Positions 1 to 8,797 of a stretch of DNA of 37,565 nucleotides are shown here, one piece after another (positions within the stretch are counted from its first letter, which is position 1; each line of letters opens with the position of its first letter). The stretch is from assembly GCA_022616615.1 (NCBI GenBank), contig JAKEER010000197.1:1-37565 (forward strand), in the 5' to 3' direction. A program made the translations under genes and the position numbers. The notes beneath the pieces were generated by a model. It had not been told where the DNA came from and made no database searches. It worked only from the letters and a program-made list of their open reading frames with translations. This stretch comes from Acidobacteriota bacterium. GTDB lineage: Bacteria > Acidobacteriota > Terriglobia > Versatilivoradales > Versatilivoraceae.

Positions 1-699
1 CAAGTGGTATGCAATAAAAGCCGAATGCAGCAGAGGCAGAAACGTCGTGTAATAAGGCTCGCCCACGAATGTCTCCAAACTTATCACCTGAAAACCCACC
101 TTGCGGGCCAGCCGACGCATAGTCTTGGGGCTACTGAAACGGTAGAATGTGGGGAAGCCGTCGACCGGTTGGGCAGCCGACGGTGTTCCTAATCTGCGGA
201 TCAAGTTATGGAAATGCAGGGGACTCAGGCGCGCGGCCAGTGCAATATAGGACCAGCCGTTCGGTCCGCTTACCAACAACTTCCCCCCACTCTTAAGGAC
301 CCGAAAGCATTCGCGTAGACAATCAAGAGGATGAGGGAAGTGCTCGAAAACATGCTCAGAAACAATCAGGTCGATCGAGTCTGAAGGCAGAGGCAAGATC
401 CCGGCATCGCCGCAGACTCGGAGCCGGCTTTGATTTGCGCACAGACTAGCTTGGCTCATGTCTAGCGCAAACAAACGGGGTTTCGGGAGGTTTCCATTCA
501 AAAGCGGTTCCAGATCGACATCCCCTGCTCCCAGATGGAGTAGGGCCTGGGTGTCTGCTGAGAACGCCTCCACCAATTGCCGAAACCGGGTTCCATAGCG
601 CGGCAGACTCGGCGGGAAGAAGCGCTCGTTGAGCCGCCGATTCCGTTCTCGGAATCGCTCCAAGCAGCTCTCAACCCAGGGTCTGGCTGTTGTTAACAT
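1..699 (-). CDS. SAM-dependent methyltransferase, class I (3' end outside window)
   Basis: A Rossmann-type methyltransferase probably acting on a sugar or small metabolite of the polysaccharide pathway. The frame runs off the window edge after 233 codons. Motif I reads LHLGAGDVDLEPL, then comes an acidic stretch with FALDMS, the post-I motif SIDLIVSEHVFEHFPHP and GGKLLVSGPNG, all typical of the Methyltransf_11 family. The ATG at 699-697 is preceded by a weak purine run. A TTG at 761-759 would add 21 residues and cannot be excluded. It is the last visible gene of the minus-strand polysaccharide operon, 219 bp after the FucNAc transferase. The family is clear; the substrate is unknown. Confidence 0.8.
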   Translation of the reverse strand, partial: MLTTARPWVESCLERFRERNRRLNERFFPPSLPRYGTRFRQLVEAFSADTQALLHLGAGDVDLEPLLNGNLPKPRLFALDMSQASLCANQSRLRVCGDAGILPLPSDSIDLIVSEHVFEHFPHPLDCLRECFRVLKSGGKLLVSGPNGWSYIALAARLSPLHFHNLIRRLGTPSAAQPVDGFPTFYRFSSPKTMRRLARKVGFQVISLETFVGEPYYTTFLPLLHSAFIAYHL

Positions 700-918
700 G
701 AACTCGTTTTCGGAAGAACCACTGATGCTGCGCGCGGCGCCACGACCAGAGAAAATATCAATGATTAGTGGGCAAGAAGGGGCAGGCCGGGCCAGCCTCC
801 CCATTGTCGCGATGAGGTTGATTCCCCATATTTACCGGTGTGCGGTTTTCCCGCGCCGGGCGACCCCATAGAGATTGCTTCAGAGGAGGAATCCATGACC
901 CACCTTACACAGACGCCG
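700..918. other. Intergenic stretch without a recognisable gene
   Basis: These 219 bp separate the WbuB-like gene from the methyltransferase. Short open frames exist on both strands but none has a recognisable protein or a convincing ribosome site. A GC-rich inverted pair around 836-860 is the only visible structure. No T-tract follows, so I do not call a terminator. Confidence 0.4.
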
Positions 919-2157
919 CTAAGAAGGACTCCAGCGAGCGCCGCCTGCTTCACACGAGAAAGCGGGAGGTTTCTGAAAGTGAGCCAGGATTTGTTTTACG
1001 GCAGAAGTAACTGAAAAATGATGTTCCAAAAGCCGGCGCGCGTTTTGACCGTGGGTCCTGCGAAGGTCCGCATCGCGCGCTAATGCCAGCGCGTGGTTTT
1101 GAAAGGCTTCATCGTCACCGTTAATGCAGCACAATCCTGCGTTGCGCTCCTCCAACAGGTCTTTCAGGTCATTACCGGGATTGAGGCTGGCCAGAATCGG
1201 CAGTGAAGCATGCATATAGCCCAATACCTTTCCTGGAAAGTTTTGCGTTTGCAGTCTTCGATCCAAGGAGACGAGCCCGACATCGAACTCCGAAAGCATG
1301 GTTAGGTACTCCGCCTGCCCCACTGCCGGAAGGAGACCTATATTGGTCAGACTTCTTTCTTGGATGAGTGCCTTGAGACGCTCCACTTCGCTGCCATCTC
1401 CGACAAGCAGAAAACAGATGTGCGGCTCGCTGCGAAGGTTCCAGGCTAGACGAATGATGTTATCCATGTCCTGCGCAGTGCCAATATTTCCTCCGTAGAA
1501 AAACACAACTTTGTCCTGCAAGCCTAGCTGGCTTCGGTAACTTGAGTATGGGCAGTTGCTCTCTTCCAGGCTCATCCAGTTATAAAGAACTTCAAGATTG
1601 TAGTCGTTGCCCGGTAACTGTCTGGCGAAGTATTCCAAGTTAGCAGGAGACTGAACGCCAATGATGTCTGCCGCAGCATATTGGTCTAGTTCTTTAGTCC
1701 GCAAGAAACGGTATCCCGATCCCCTTCGCAACACTCCGGCGTCCACTGCCCATTGCGGGAAAATATCGCGCAAAATCAGGTAGGCTGGGCACCCCCACAG
1801 TGACTTCAATTTTCGAACCAGAGCGCCAAAGAAAATGGTCGGTGAGTAGAAAACGATCAATTCACAGGGATGCCTGAGAAAGAAGTTTCTTCCTTTACGC
1901 CACAAAGTCACAGATAGGCGCACTTCCCGTAACCCTCGGAGCACTTTCGAGGCTCCCTTAATTCGTCCGGTCTTGATGCGGGCGATCAGCAAACCCTCTT
2001 CCACCGAAAGTTCGAGCGCATTCTTCGCGAATTCAGACGGAGTGGCGACAATGACCGCGTTTCCTTGTCGAAGGAGTTCAGCGGCCAAGTCATGAATGAG
2101 TTTGGCGCCCGACTTAGAACTCGGATAATAGCAGTCCACCAGAATGAGAATGCGCAT
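919..2157 (-). CDS. wbuB: Glycosyltransferase family 4, WbuB-like (probable L-FucNAc transferase)
   Basis: A 412-residue GT-B glycosyltransferase with an N-terminal Rossmann half beginning MRILILVDCYYPSSKSG and a C-terminal nucleotide-sugar half containing VVFFYGGNIGTAQD and FPGKVLGYMHASLPILAS. The YPSSKSGAKLIHDLA start and the LRDIFPQWAVDAG segment are typical of the WbuB group. In E. coli O26 WbuB lies directly after fnlABC and is assigned as the L-FucNAc transferase; the same order is seen here. The ATG at 2157 has GAGGCG a few bases upstream and follows the FnlC stop by 22 bp. It would act on the cytoplasmic face of the membrane, adding FucNAc to a lipid-linked repeat unit. The linkage and acceptor cannot be read from sequence. 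Confidence 0.82.
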   Translation of the reverse strand: MRILILVDCYYPSSKSGAKLIHDLAAELLRQGNAVIVATPSEFAKNALELSVEEGLLIARIKTGRIKGASKVLRGLREVRLSVTLWRKGRNFFLRHPCELIVFYSPTIFFGALVRKLKSLWGCPAYLILRDIFPQWAVDAGVLRRGSGYRFLRTKELDQYAAADIIGVQSPANLEYFARQLPGNDYNLEVLYNWMSLEESNCPYSSYRSQLGLQDKVVFFYGGNIGTAQDMDNIIRLAWNLRSEPHICFLLVGDGSEVERLKALIQERSLTNIGLLPAVGQAEYLTMLSEFDVGLVSLDRRLQTQNFPGKVLGYMHASLPILASLNPGNDLKDLLEERNAGLCCINGDDEAFQNHALALARDADLRRTHGQNARRLLEHHFSVTSAVKQILAHFQKPPAFSCEAGGARWSPS

Positions 2158-2179
2158 CGTCGCCTCTGAACCAAATCAC

Positions 2180-3346
2180 CTACTGAGAGACAGCCTCAGA
2201 ACGATCCAACGGCTCTGGAAGCATCTTTCCAGGCCTTGCGAACCAAGCTTGTTCAGCCAGGTCTGGGATACGGAAGCCCAGCACGACGCGGCAAACTTTG
2301 GTCGCAACATTCGTCGCCAGATATTCGGTGGGTGGCTGCCAGGAATGTCTCTCCTGGGTTACGAAGCTGACCAGTTTGACAATCCTCTCAGGGTCACAAC
2401 CTGTCAATACGTTTGACCCGCATTCGATGGTCTCTGGCCGCTCCGTAACCTCACGTATCGTCACATTGGGAACACCCAGAATGCATGCTTCCTCTTGTAC
2501 CGTGCCGCTATCCGACAAAAGGCAGAATGCTTCCTGCTCCAGCCGAACAAAATCAAAGAACCCCAGTGGTTCAACGAAACGCAAGCCAGCCTGATTAAGA
2601 TTGATGTGGAAGGCGGCTATTTTCGACCGGGTTCGAGGATGAAGAGAGCACACTACTGGAAATCCATGCTCTTTGTATAGCAAAGCGAAAGCTTCGATGA
2701 GGCTGCGCAGGCGCTCTTCAACGTCGACGTTTTCAGCCCGATGGAGCGTGACTAAGAAAAAGCTCCTTCGTTCGAGTCCATAGTGAGCCAGAGCGGCACT
2801 GGCTGCAATTTGACCGCTATAGCATTGCATGACCTCGTTGATCGGATTGCCAATAACGAAAATCCGATGACCTTCGAAGCCTTCCCTCAGAAGATTTTCG
2901 CGGCTCCGCTGCGTATAGGGCATCAGGACGCTGCTGGAGTGATCGATGACCCGTCGGTTGACTTCTTCCGGCAGTCGGTCGTCATAGCAGCGATTTCCGG
3001 CTTCCATATGGTAAACGGGAATGCCAAGGCGGCGAGCTACGAGGGCCGTCAAGCCACTGTTGGTGTCACCGAGAATCAGAAGCCGATCCGGACGATGCTC
3101 CATAAACAGGGGCTCACTTTTTGCCAAAATCTGTCCTACCTGGTCAGCAAATCCATCTCCTCGAACACCCAGGAACGCATCGGGTTCTCTGATCCCGAGT
3201 TCCCTGAAGAACAGACCATTCAGGCGGTCATCATAATTCTGTCCCGTGTGCACCAGGATATGATTGGCGTACTGATCCAGGAGCTTGATGACCAAGCTTA
3301 GGCGAATGATCTCTGGCCTCGTGCCGAGGATCGTCATGATCTTCAC
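2180..3346 (-). CDS. fnlC: UDP-N-acetylglucosamine 2-epimerase-like enzyme FnlC/WbjD/CapG (UDP-L-FucNAc synthesis)
   Basis: A 388-residue enzyme of the non-hydrolysing UDP-GlcNAc 2-epimerase fold. Visible marks are the start MKIMTILGTRPEIIRLS, HTGQNYDDRLN, LILGDTNSGLTA, HMEAGNRCYDDRLPEEVNR and VIGNPINEV, which match the FnlC branch better than WecB. In that pathway it epimerises C-2 of UDP-L-PneNAc to give UDP-L-FucNAc. The start is GTG at 3346, overlapping the upstream FnlA stop as GTGA, a translational coupling; an in-frame ATG lies three codons later. The length is usual for the family. With FnlB and FnlA next to it the assignment is strong. Confidence 0.9.
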   Translation of the reverse strand: MKIMTILGTRPEIIRLSLVIKLLDQYANHILVHTGQNYDDRLNGLFFRELGIREPDAFLGVRGDGFADQVGQILAKSEPLFMEHRPDRLLILGDTNSGLTALVARRLGIPVYHMEAGNRCYDDRLPEEVNRRVIDHSSSVLMPYTQRSRENLLREGFEGHRIFVIGNPINEVMQCYSGQIAASAALAHYGLERRSFFLVTLHRAENVDVEERLRSLIEAFALLYKEHGFPVVCSLHPRTRSKIAAFHINLNQAGLRFVEPLGFFDFVRLEQEAFCLLSDSGTVQEEACILGVPNVTIREVTERPETIECGSNVLTGCDPERIVKLVSFVTQERHSWQPPTEYLATNVATKVCRVVLGFRIPDLAEQAWFARPGKMLPEPLDRSEAVSQ

Positions 3347-4407
3347 CGGTGCGTCTCCACGGATTCGGCTGGCACGTCTTCTAGCAGGAGACCGTTTTGC
3401 CTTAGCATTGCTGTCGTTTCTTTCAGAGTCATCACCGTGTCGGCGGAACTGTATTCTTTGGCGAGAGCGCCGGAACCGAGCCGATCGCCGCGGACTTCAG
3501 GCAGCATCGGCAAAATTGCAAACCATCGGTGGCAGGCCACTGTTCTCAGCGCTTCTTCTTCACTGATGAGGCTCTCGTGTATTTTCTCGCCCGGGCGGAT
3601 ACCGATCATTTTCAGGCTGATCTGCCGGTCGCCGATCAGCGCGGTCGCGATATCGGCGACTAATGCGGAAGGGGCTCTCGGCACGAACGTATCACCAGGC
3701 AATCCCCATTTCACGGCGGCGAAGATGGTGTCCACCGCATCATCAAGGGTCAGGAGAAAGCGAGTCATATCGGGAGTCGTAATCGTAACCGGCCCACCAT
3801 TCAGGATTTGGTCGTGAAACAACGGGATGACGGAACCTCGCGAGGCCAGCACATTGCCGTACCGCGCACAGAGAAATCGCGTGCCCTGACATCGCATATT
3901 GGCCTGAATAAAGACTCGCTCCTGAATGGCTTTGGTCATACCCATGGTGTTGATGGGTTTGCAAGCCTTATCCGTGGAAATGCCCACCACGGTTTCGATC
4001 GGAAGACGGTGTTCTTGAATCGCACGGATCAGGTTCTCCGGACCGCTGATGTTGGTCTGGACCGCTTCCCAAGGAAAATACTCACAAGTGGGGACCTGCT
4101 TGAGTGCGGCCGCGTTGAAGACCACATCGGCTCCCCGGAGCACAGCGGCGATGCTGTGAAAGTCCCGTACATCTCCGATGCGAAATTCCAGCTTTTGCCG
4201 AAAATTTTGGTAGATGATTTCGTCTGTGGCGGCGACCTTGTGTTGGTATTCCATGCGCATAAAGTGCTGCTTGGCTTCGTCGCGGGAGAAGACGATGATC
4301 TTGACGGGGTTGCCCATTTCGCACGCAAGCAATCGGCGCACCAGAACTTTGCCTAGCGAACCGGTTCCACCGGTGACGAGGATTCGCTTATCGTCTAAAG
4401 GTTTCAT
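3343..4407 (-). CDS. fnlA: UDP-GlcNAc 4,6-dehydratase/5-epimerase FnlA/WbjB/CapE
   Basis: A 354-residue extended short-chain dehydrogenase that starts UDP-L-FucNAc synthesis from UDP-GlcNAc. The NAD-binding motif is VTGGTGSLG, followed by FSRDEAKQHFMRMEY and NAAALKQVP, signatures of the FlaA1/CapD-like cytosolic group. The usual YxxxK is replaced by MGMTK, as is characteristic of the CapE/WbjB type. The ATG at 4407 is preferred because GGAAAACTAAAG sits just before it; a longer frame from 4458 would add 17 residues that overlap FnlB and lack family character. It overlaps the end of FnlB by 20 bp and is coupled to FnlC by GTGA. Confidence 0.9.
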   Translation of the reverse strand: MKPLDDKRILVTGGTGSLGKVLVRRLLACEMGNPVKIIVFSRDEAKQHFMRMEYQHKVAATDEIIYQNFRQKLEFRIGDVRDFHSIAAVLRGADVVFNAAALKQVPTCEYFPWEAVQTNISGPENLIRAIQEHRLPIETVVGISTDKACKPINTMGMTKAIQERVFIQANMRCQGTRFLCARYGNVLASRGSVIPLFHDQILNGGPVTITTPDMTRFLLTLDDAVDTIFAAVKWGLPGDTFVPRAPSALVADIATALIGDRQISLKMIGIRPGEKIHESLISEEEALRTVACHRWFAILPMLPEVRGDRLGSGALAKEYSSADTVMTLKETTAMLRQNGLLLEDVPAESVETHR

Positions 4408-5296
4408 CTTTAGTTTTCCAATTTTGATAATGGGTGGGATCACTAACCAATTGTCCAATCAATTCTGGCCAGGGTGGGCATCGATAGCCCGTGGCTTGGC
4501 GAAATTTGTCGCCGTTCATGCTCCGATTGCAGCAAACGGTCTCGTCCAGTAGGATCTCAACATTGACCCCGAAGGCCTCGCGAAGCAGACAGAGGAGCTC
4601 GTACTTGGAAATGGTCTCGCTGGTGACGTGATAGAGGCCGGACAGAGCAGCATGGTTTTCAATAATGTTGCCGACGACCTCAGCTAAATGGTTGGTAGTC
4701 ACGCCGGAATACAAGGCTCCCTTATATCCAAAGACTCGGGTATGCCCTTGACCCAGAAACCACTCCAGAAGCGACCCACTGGGGAATAGCTCTCTTCCGA
4801 TAATCGAGGTGCGCAACGTTACTGCCTTTTCAGTGACGAGTTCACCAAGATACTTGGTCTTCCCGTAGAGATCTTCAGCATCGGATAGGTCGTCCTCGAG
4901 GTAGCCGCCGCGCTTTCCAGCAAAAACACAATCCGTACTGAAGTGGATGATCCGTCCACCCCAGATCTTGCAGGTCTCAGATAGTTGGTGTGGCAACAAG
5001 GCATTCAAGAAGATGGAAGGGATCGCTTGCTTGGCCTGAGGGCGTTGCTTGATGACACCGATGCAGTTGACTACCACTTGAGGTCGCAGATCGCACAATA
5101 CTTCTCGAAATCGTTTCGGGTCCTCGGCATTCAGGCGTTCGATCACGTTTCCGTGATGAAACAAATCAACCTTTCGAAGAGGTTGATCGCTCAGAGAGCC
5201 TCGGATTGAGCCAAATGTGTCGGGAAACCGGCCCCTCAAGACCTGGAACATTTTGTGACCCAGCATACCGGTTGCGCCTAGCACGAGTATTTTCAA
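4388..5296 (-). CDS. fnlB: RmlD-like reductase FnlB/WbjC (UDP-L-FucNAc synthesis)
   Basis: A 302-residue short-chain dehydrogenase of the dTDP-4-dehydrorhamnose reductase family. The dinucleotide motif is VLGATGMLGHKMF, followed by VVNCIGVIKQ, FSTDCVFAGKRGGY and the catalytic YGKTK. In the FucNAc pathway this enzyme reduces the 4-keto product of FnlA. It is short compared with the bifunctional CapF, which carries an additional C-terminal cupin domain absent here. It is the first of the FucNAc genes in reading order, 53 bp after the preceding glycosyltransferase, with a terminator-like hairpin at that border. Confidence 0.87.
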   Translation of the reverse strand: MKILVLGATGMLGHKMFQVLRGRFPDTFGSIRGSLSDQPLRKVDLFHHGNVIERLNAEDPKRFREVLCDLRPQVVVNCIGVIKQRPQAKQAIPSIFLNALLPHQLSETCKIWGGRIIHFSTDCVFAGKRGGYLEDDLSDAEDLYGKTKYLGELVTEKAVTLRTSIIGRELFPSGSLLEWFLGQGHTRVFGYKGALYSGVTTNHLAEVVGNIIENHAALSGLYHVTSETISKYELLCLLREAFGVNVEILLDETVCCNRSMNGDKFRQATGYRCPPWPELIGQLVSDPTHYQNWKTKDETFRR

Positions 5297-5349
5297 AGGG
5301 CCCTATCCATGCCGCTGCACGGCACCACCAAGGATGAAAATGATTCCCG

Positions 5350-6567
5350 TTAAAAAAAGGGTGGCGCGGAGCGACCTGACACCTGACACGTTTCTTCATG
5401 CCTCCTTTTGGAGGTGCCACCCTGATGTTGCGCCTGGGTGGTTTGAATCACCTCAACCAAGTAGGAGAAGGTCTGTCGAGCGCAATACTTCCAAGAATAC
5501 CGTTGCGCACGTTGGTAAGCCAGAGAGGAGCAATCCTTGCGCAGAGAGGGGCAATTCAGTAAGAGATCCAGGGCCTGCGCGATTTCGCTAGGTTCCTCGG
5601 GGTCGAAGTAGATCCCGCCGCCACCGAGGATCTCCGGCATAGGGCCACGGTCAGAGCAGGCAATGGGAAGGCCAGACGCCATGGCCTCCAGCACGATGTT
5701 CGGCATATTTTCGCAACTCGAAGCAAAGACGAATCCGTCGGCCTGATGGTAGATGCCTACCAAGTCTGCGTGAGTGATTGGCCCGCGGTAATGGATGAAC
5801 TCTCTTTGCGGGTCAACGCGCTCGATGACTGCATTTAAGCGACGCAACGCGGGCGGATACGCCGGGCCAACCAGCTCTAAAGCAAGTGGAAGTCCCTTCT
5901 CTCGGAGTCTTGCCACGGCTTCGACCACGTGCCACTGGTGTTTGTAGACATCGATCGTTGAGACATAGAGGAACCGGAAAGGGTCGTCCTTGGAATAGTC
6001 GCTCGCTGGCCTTTGCAGCCTCGGCATCAGAAAGAAATGCTCCCTGACGCCGTGCGGAATGATCGGTTGCGATCCGTTCAGGCCTGTCGTCTGCTTCACT
6101 ATCGAATGAGCGTACTTCGTGAGAAAGATCACCCCGTCTGCGCCGTAGAGGCTTTGGCTCTGGCTGAACCGCAGCAAGAGAAGCTTGATAAACATCCAGG
6201 AGACGCCGTATCGACGTCTTTCGCCCGCCTCGAATGGGAGCAGATTCCGCGACATCGTCACAAATGGCCTGGAGTTCCCTCTGTAGGATCCTCCGGGAAC
6301 GAAGAGAAGATCACAGCATCGGCTTGCTAGTTGAGGTAGCTTGACTTGCTGCCAGTAGAGTCGGACAGGCAAGAACTCATCGAGCAAAGGCTCGTGGACA
6401 CGATTCAACCAGCATCTGCAGGGAAGCTGCTCCAGCGTCGTTTGTCCTGCCCAGATGACGACCTGTTCTATGTTGTGTCGCCGAGGTTCGGCGGCCTCCA
6501 GCAGTTCTCGGAGATGCGTCAAGCCGCCGCCCGTTCGAAGATTGGAAGCGTCAATCCCAATGCGCAT
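5350..6567 (-). CDS. Glycosyltransferase family 4 (GT-B)
   Basis: A 405-residue transferase beginning MRIGIDASNLRTGGGLTHL, a typical GT4 acceptor-side start. The nucleotide-sugar half shows FRFLYVSTIDVYKHQ and the E-x7-E motif region ENMPNIVLEAMASGLPIACS. The ATG at 6567 lies one base after the AsnB stop, so the two genes are translationally coupled; a longer frame from 6630 runs inside asnB and is not family-like. The last about 25 residues are encoded by the hairpin repeat at 5352-5423 and look non-native. Donor and acceptor sugars are unknown. Confidence 0.83.
   Translation of the reverse strand: MRIGIDASNLRTGGGLTHLRELLEAAEPRRHNIEQVVIWAGQTTLEQLPCRCWLNRVHEPLLDEFLPVRLYWQQVKLPQLASRCCDLLFVPGGSYRGNSRPFVTMSRNLLPFEAGERRRYGVSWMFIKLLLLRFSQSQSLYGADGVIFLTKYAHSIVKQTTGLNGSQPIIPHGVREHFFLMPRLQRPASDYSKDDPFRFLYVSTIDVYKHQWHVVEAVARLREKGLPLALELVGPAYPPALRRLNAVIERVDPQREFIHYRGPITHADLVGIYHQADGFVFASSCENMPNIVLEAMASGLPIACSDRGPMPEILGGGGIYFDPEEPSEIAQALDLLLNCPSLRKDCSSLAYQRAQRYSWKYCARQTFSYLVEVIQTTQAQHQGGTSKRRHEETCQVSGRSAPPFF
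5352..5423 (-). terminator. Terminator-like hairpin with T-tract inside the operon
   Basis: Read on the minus strand, AGGGTGGC (5423-5416) pairs with GCCACCCT (5365-5358), and TTTTTT follows directly (5357-5352). Between the arms lies a second perfect hairpin, CCTCC-AAAA-GGAGG (5414-5401), and a tandem GTGTCAG repeat. The structure overlaps the last codons of the glycosyltransferase gene, just before FnlB. It could be an intrinsic terminator limiting expression of the FucNAc genes, or a REP-like repeat that happens to end in T. The long loop argues against a very efficient terminator. Confidence 0.45.
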
Positions 6568-6568
6568 T

Positions 6569-8557
6569 TCACAAGTACTTCTGGGCCCAGGTTTCAAACA
6601 CCAGCAGAGCGTACAGCCGGTTGCCGGCATTGATTTGCTGCTGCTGGTGTCGAGCCATCAGAGCAGACACTTCGTTGCAATCAAAGAGACCGCGGCGCCG
6701 CACCCGCTCTGGACTCAGAGTTGCCTCCAGGTATTTTCTGGCGCCGTTACGAAACCAGGCGTCCAGCGGGACGTTAAAACCATGCTTCGGGCGCTGCAAA
6801 AGGTCGTTCGGGAGTAAGTCTGCCACTGCCTGGCGTAAAAGATGCTTTAGGTTGCACGTTCGCGAGCCTGGAATCTTCAAGCTGAAGGGAAGACCGGCCA
6901 TATACTCAAACAGTCGCCAATCGACCAAGGGACAGCGTGCCTCGACGGAAGCTGCCATCGTCATGCGATCCACTTTGGCGAGCATTTCGTCAGCGAGCCA
7001 CAACAAAACATCCACACAGTTCTGCTGCAAAACAGGCTCCAGTGGGACGCCGCCGCGTTCCGCCCCCGCTCCTAAGGGGGATTGGACGGCGCTGGCTTGA
7101 GCTCTCGTCTGTAAAAGTTTCTCTATAAAAGCGGTCGTGGGCGGAAGTCTGGAGACGTTTGAGTTTCTGTGCGCATAGAGCCTTTCTTTTTCAGTCTCTG
7201 AGAACCCGCTGGACCAGCCGAGACGCCGCTGGCCCAAGCCGGAGCGGACATGGCCCGTGAACCGGACGATCTGGCTGCGGAGATGCCCTAACCGCTGGTC
7301 TACTCCGCCCCCTAAGAGGCGAGCCGACTTCAACAAGAGCCAATCCGCAGCAACAGGCAAGTGCCGGTAGGCTTCGCCCCAGCGCTCATACAAATAGTGC
7401 GGATAGCCGCCAAAGGCTTCGTCGCCTCCGTCACCGGTCAGGACCACCGTCACATGCTGACGAGCGGCCTTTGACAAGAGAAGAGTTGGAATGGCAGAAG
7501 AGATAGCAAAAGGCTCGTCTGCATAGTGAACGATCTCTTCGATGGTTTGAACGATGTTGGGGTTAACCAAAAACTCATGATGGCTGGTATGGTAGTACTC
7601 CGCCAGGGAACGAGCGTAAGGCAACTCATTGTGAGTGTCGGGTCCGTCAAAGCCGATGGAAAACGTTTGAACGGGCTCTGGCCGCAGCCGGCTCATGATG
7701 GCGACGACGGTGCTGGAATCGAGGCCGCCGCTGAGAAAGGCTCCGACCGGCACCTCGGCTTCCAGGCGCTTTTCTACCGCGGTAAACAGCAGCCGACGAA
7801 TTTCAGCCAATGCCTGCTGCTCGGAGACGTTACGGCGGTCAACAAACTGCAGGTAATTCCAATAGCGGTGAATCTGTACACCGCTGGCATCGCACCGCAG
7901 CATGCTGCCAGCCGGCAATTTGCGGATGCCGTGGTAAATACTGTAGGGTGCCGGAACCACCATGAGTGAAAGGTAGTGATGCAGAGCCCCCTCATCCAAA
8001 TCCTTGCTTACCCGCGGGTGCTGCAAGATCGGTTTGAGTTCAGATCCAAAGATTAGGGCTCCGGATAGATCGGCGTAATAGAGAGGCTTCTTGCCGAGGC
8101 GGTCCCGAGCCAGCAAGAGACGGCCTGGCCGGTCCAGAGAGTGACCGTTCATTGAAGTCTCGGCTCTCCCGTCATAGATCGCCAAGGCGAACATACCGTC
8201 GAGGTGTTCTACAAAACTGATGCCATGGTCCTCATAGAGGTGCAAAATGACTTCCGTGTCGCTGCGTGTTTGCAACTGGTGACCCTTGCGAAGGAGTTGT
8301 TCGCGCAGTTTCTGGTAATTGTAGATTTCGCCGTTGAAAACAGCCCAAATCGACTGGTCCTCGTTGCTGATAGGTTGGTGCCCGCCAGCGATGTCAATAA
8401 TGCTCAGACGCCGCATGGCCAAACCAACACCGGCGGTTGTGTAGTAACCTTCGTCATCGGGCCCTCGATGCTGAAGCGTGTCATTCATCCGGTGAAGTTG
8501 CTCTGGACTCACCGGCTCGCCCGACTGGTATTCAAAAACGCCACAGATGCCGCACAT
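6569..8557 (-). CDS. asnB: Asparagine synthase-like glutamine amidotransferase
   Basis: A 662-residue protein with an N-terminal class II glutaminase domain starting MCGICGVFEY, where Cys2 becomes the catalytic N-terminus, so the start at 8557 is chosen over the longer frame from 8629. LQHRGPDDEGYY, FNGEIYNYQ and RSDTEVILH follow. The synthetase half has the PP-loop VGAFLSGGLDSST and DEMLAKVDRMTMAAS. Homologues in polysaccharide clusters are thought to amidate sugar acids, although true asparagine synthesis is possible. An unusual about 20-residue segment rich in Gly, Ala and Pro (around 7034-7095) interrupts the region before the DEMLAKVDR motif. It is coupled to the downstream glycosyltransferase. 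Confidence 0.88.
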   Translation of the reverse strand: MCGICGVFEYQSGEPVSPEQLHRMNDTLQHRGPDDEGYYTTAGVGLAMRRLSIIDIAGGHQPISNEDQSIWAVFNGEIYNYQKLREQLLRKGHQLQTRSDTEVILHLYEDHGISFVEHLDGMFALAIYDGRAETSMNGHSLDRPGRLLLARDRLGKKPLYYADLSGALIFGSELKPILQHPRVSKDLDEGALHHYLSLMVVPAPYSIYHGIRKLPAGSMLRCDASGVQIHRYWNYLQFVDRRNVSEQQALAEIRRLLFTAVEKRLEAEVPVGAFLSGGLDSSTVVAIMSRLRPEPVQTFSIGFDGPDTHNELPYARSLAEYYHTSHHEFLVNPNIVQTIEEIVHYADEPFAISSAIPTLLLSKAARQHVTVVLTGDGGDEAFGGYPHYLYERWGEAYRHLPVAADWLLLKSARLLGGGVDQRLGHLRSQIVRFTGHVRSGLGQRRLGWSSGFSETEKERLYAHRNSNVSRLPPTTAFIEKLLQTRAQASAVQSPLGAGAERGGVPLEPVLQQNCVDVLLWLADEMLAKVDRMTMAASVEARCPLVDWRLFEYMAGLPFSLKIPGSRTCNLKHLLRQAVADLLPNDLLQRPKHGFNVPLDAWFRNGARKYLEATLSPERVRRRGLFDCNEVSALMARHQQQQINAGNRLYALLVFETWAQKYL

Positions 8558-8797
8558 GGTTGATATCCCAATTGCCCTCTTTGAGAGCAGTGGCATGAAG
8601 CTGTTGATCTCTGCATGATTCAGTGGCAAAGGCCCTCACCGCCAGCCTCTGAAGTTGTGAAAGAATTTGTGGGTCAGCGGGGAAGCTTCGGTCGTCCCGC
8701 ATCTTGGGAGACGCGCTCCAGGCCCTCGCTCAATTAATTCACAGCTTCCCTTTCCCCTGGGGAGAGGGTGCCAAAGGCAGGGTGAGGGGAACAGCTC
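8558..8797. repeat. Intergenic GC-rich imperfect hairpin repeat
   Basis: About 8747-8818 contains a pyrimidine block followed by its purine complement (CCCTTTCCCC then GGGGAGAGGG) and a further CACCCTGCC-like stretch. This composition resembles the short dispersed intergenic repeats of many environmental genomes. It also overlaps the last codons of the GNAT gene. A second copy is not present in this window, so its repetitive nature is inferred from composition only. Confidence 0.4.

Noticed and set aside
765-953. Small minus-strand frame overlapping the end of the WbuB-like gene
   Set aside because: No good ribosome site or recognisable protein; overlaps a real gene in another frame.
2783-3301. 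Long plus-strand frame of 172 codons opposite fnlC
   Set aside because: It is antisense to a clearly conserved enzyme and has no recognisable domain.
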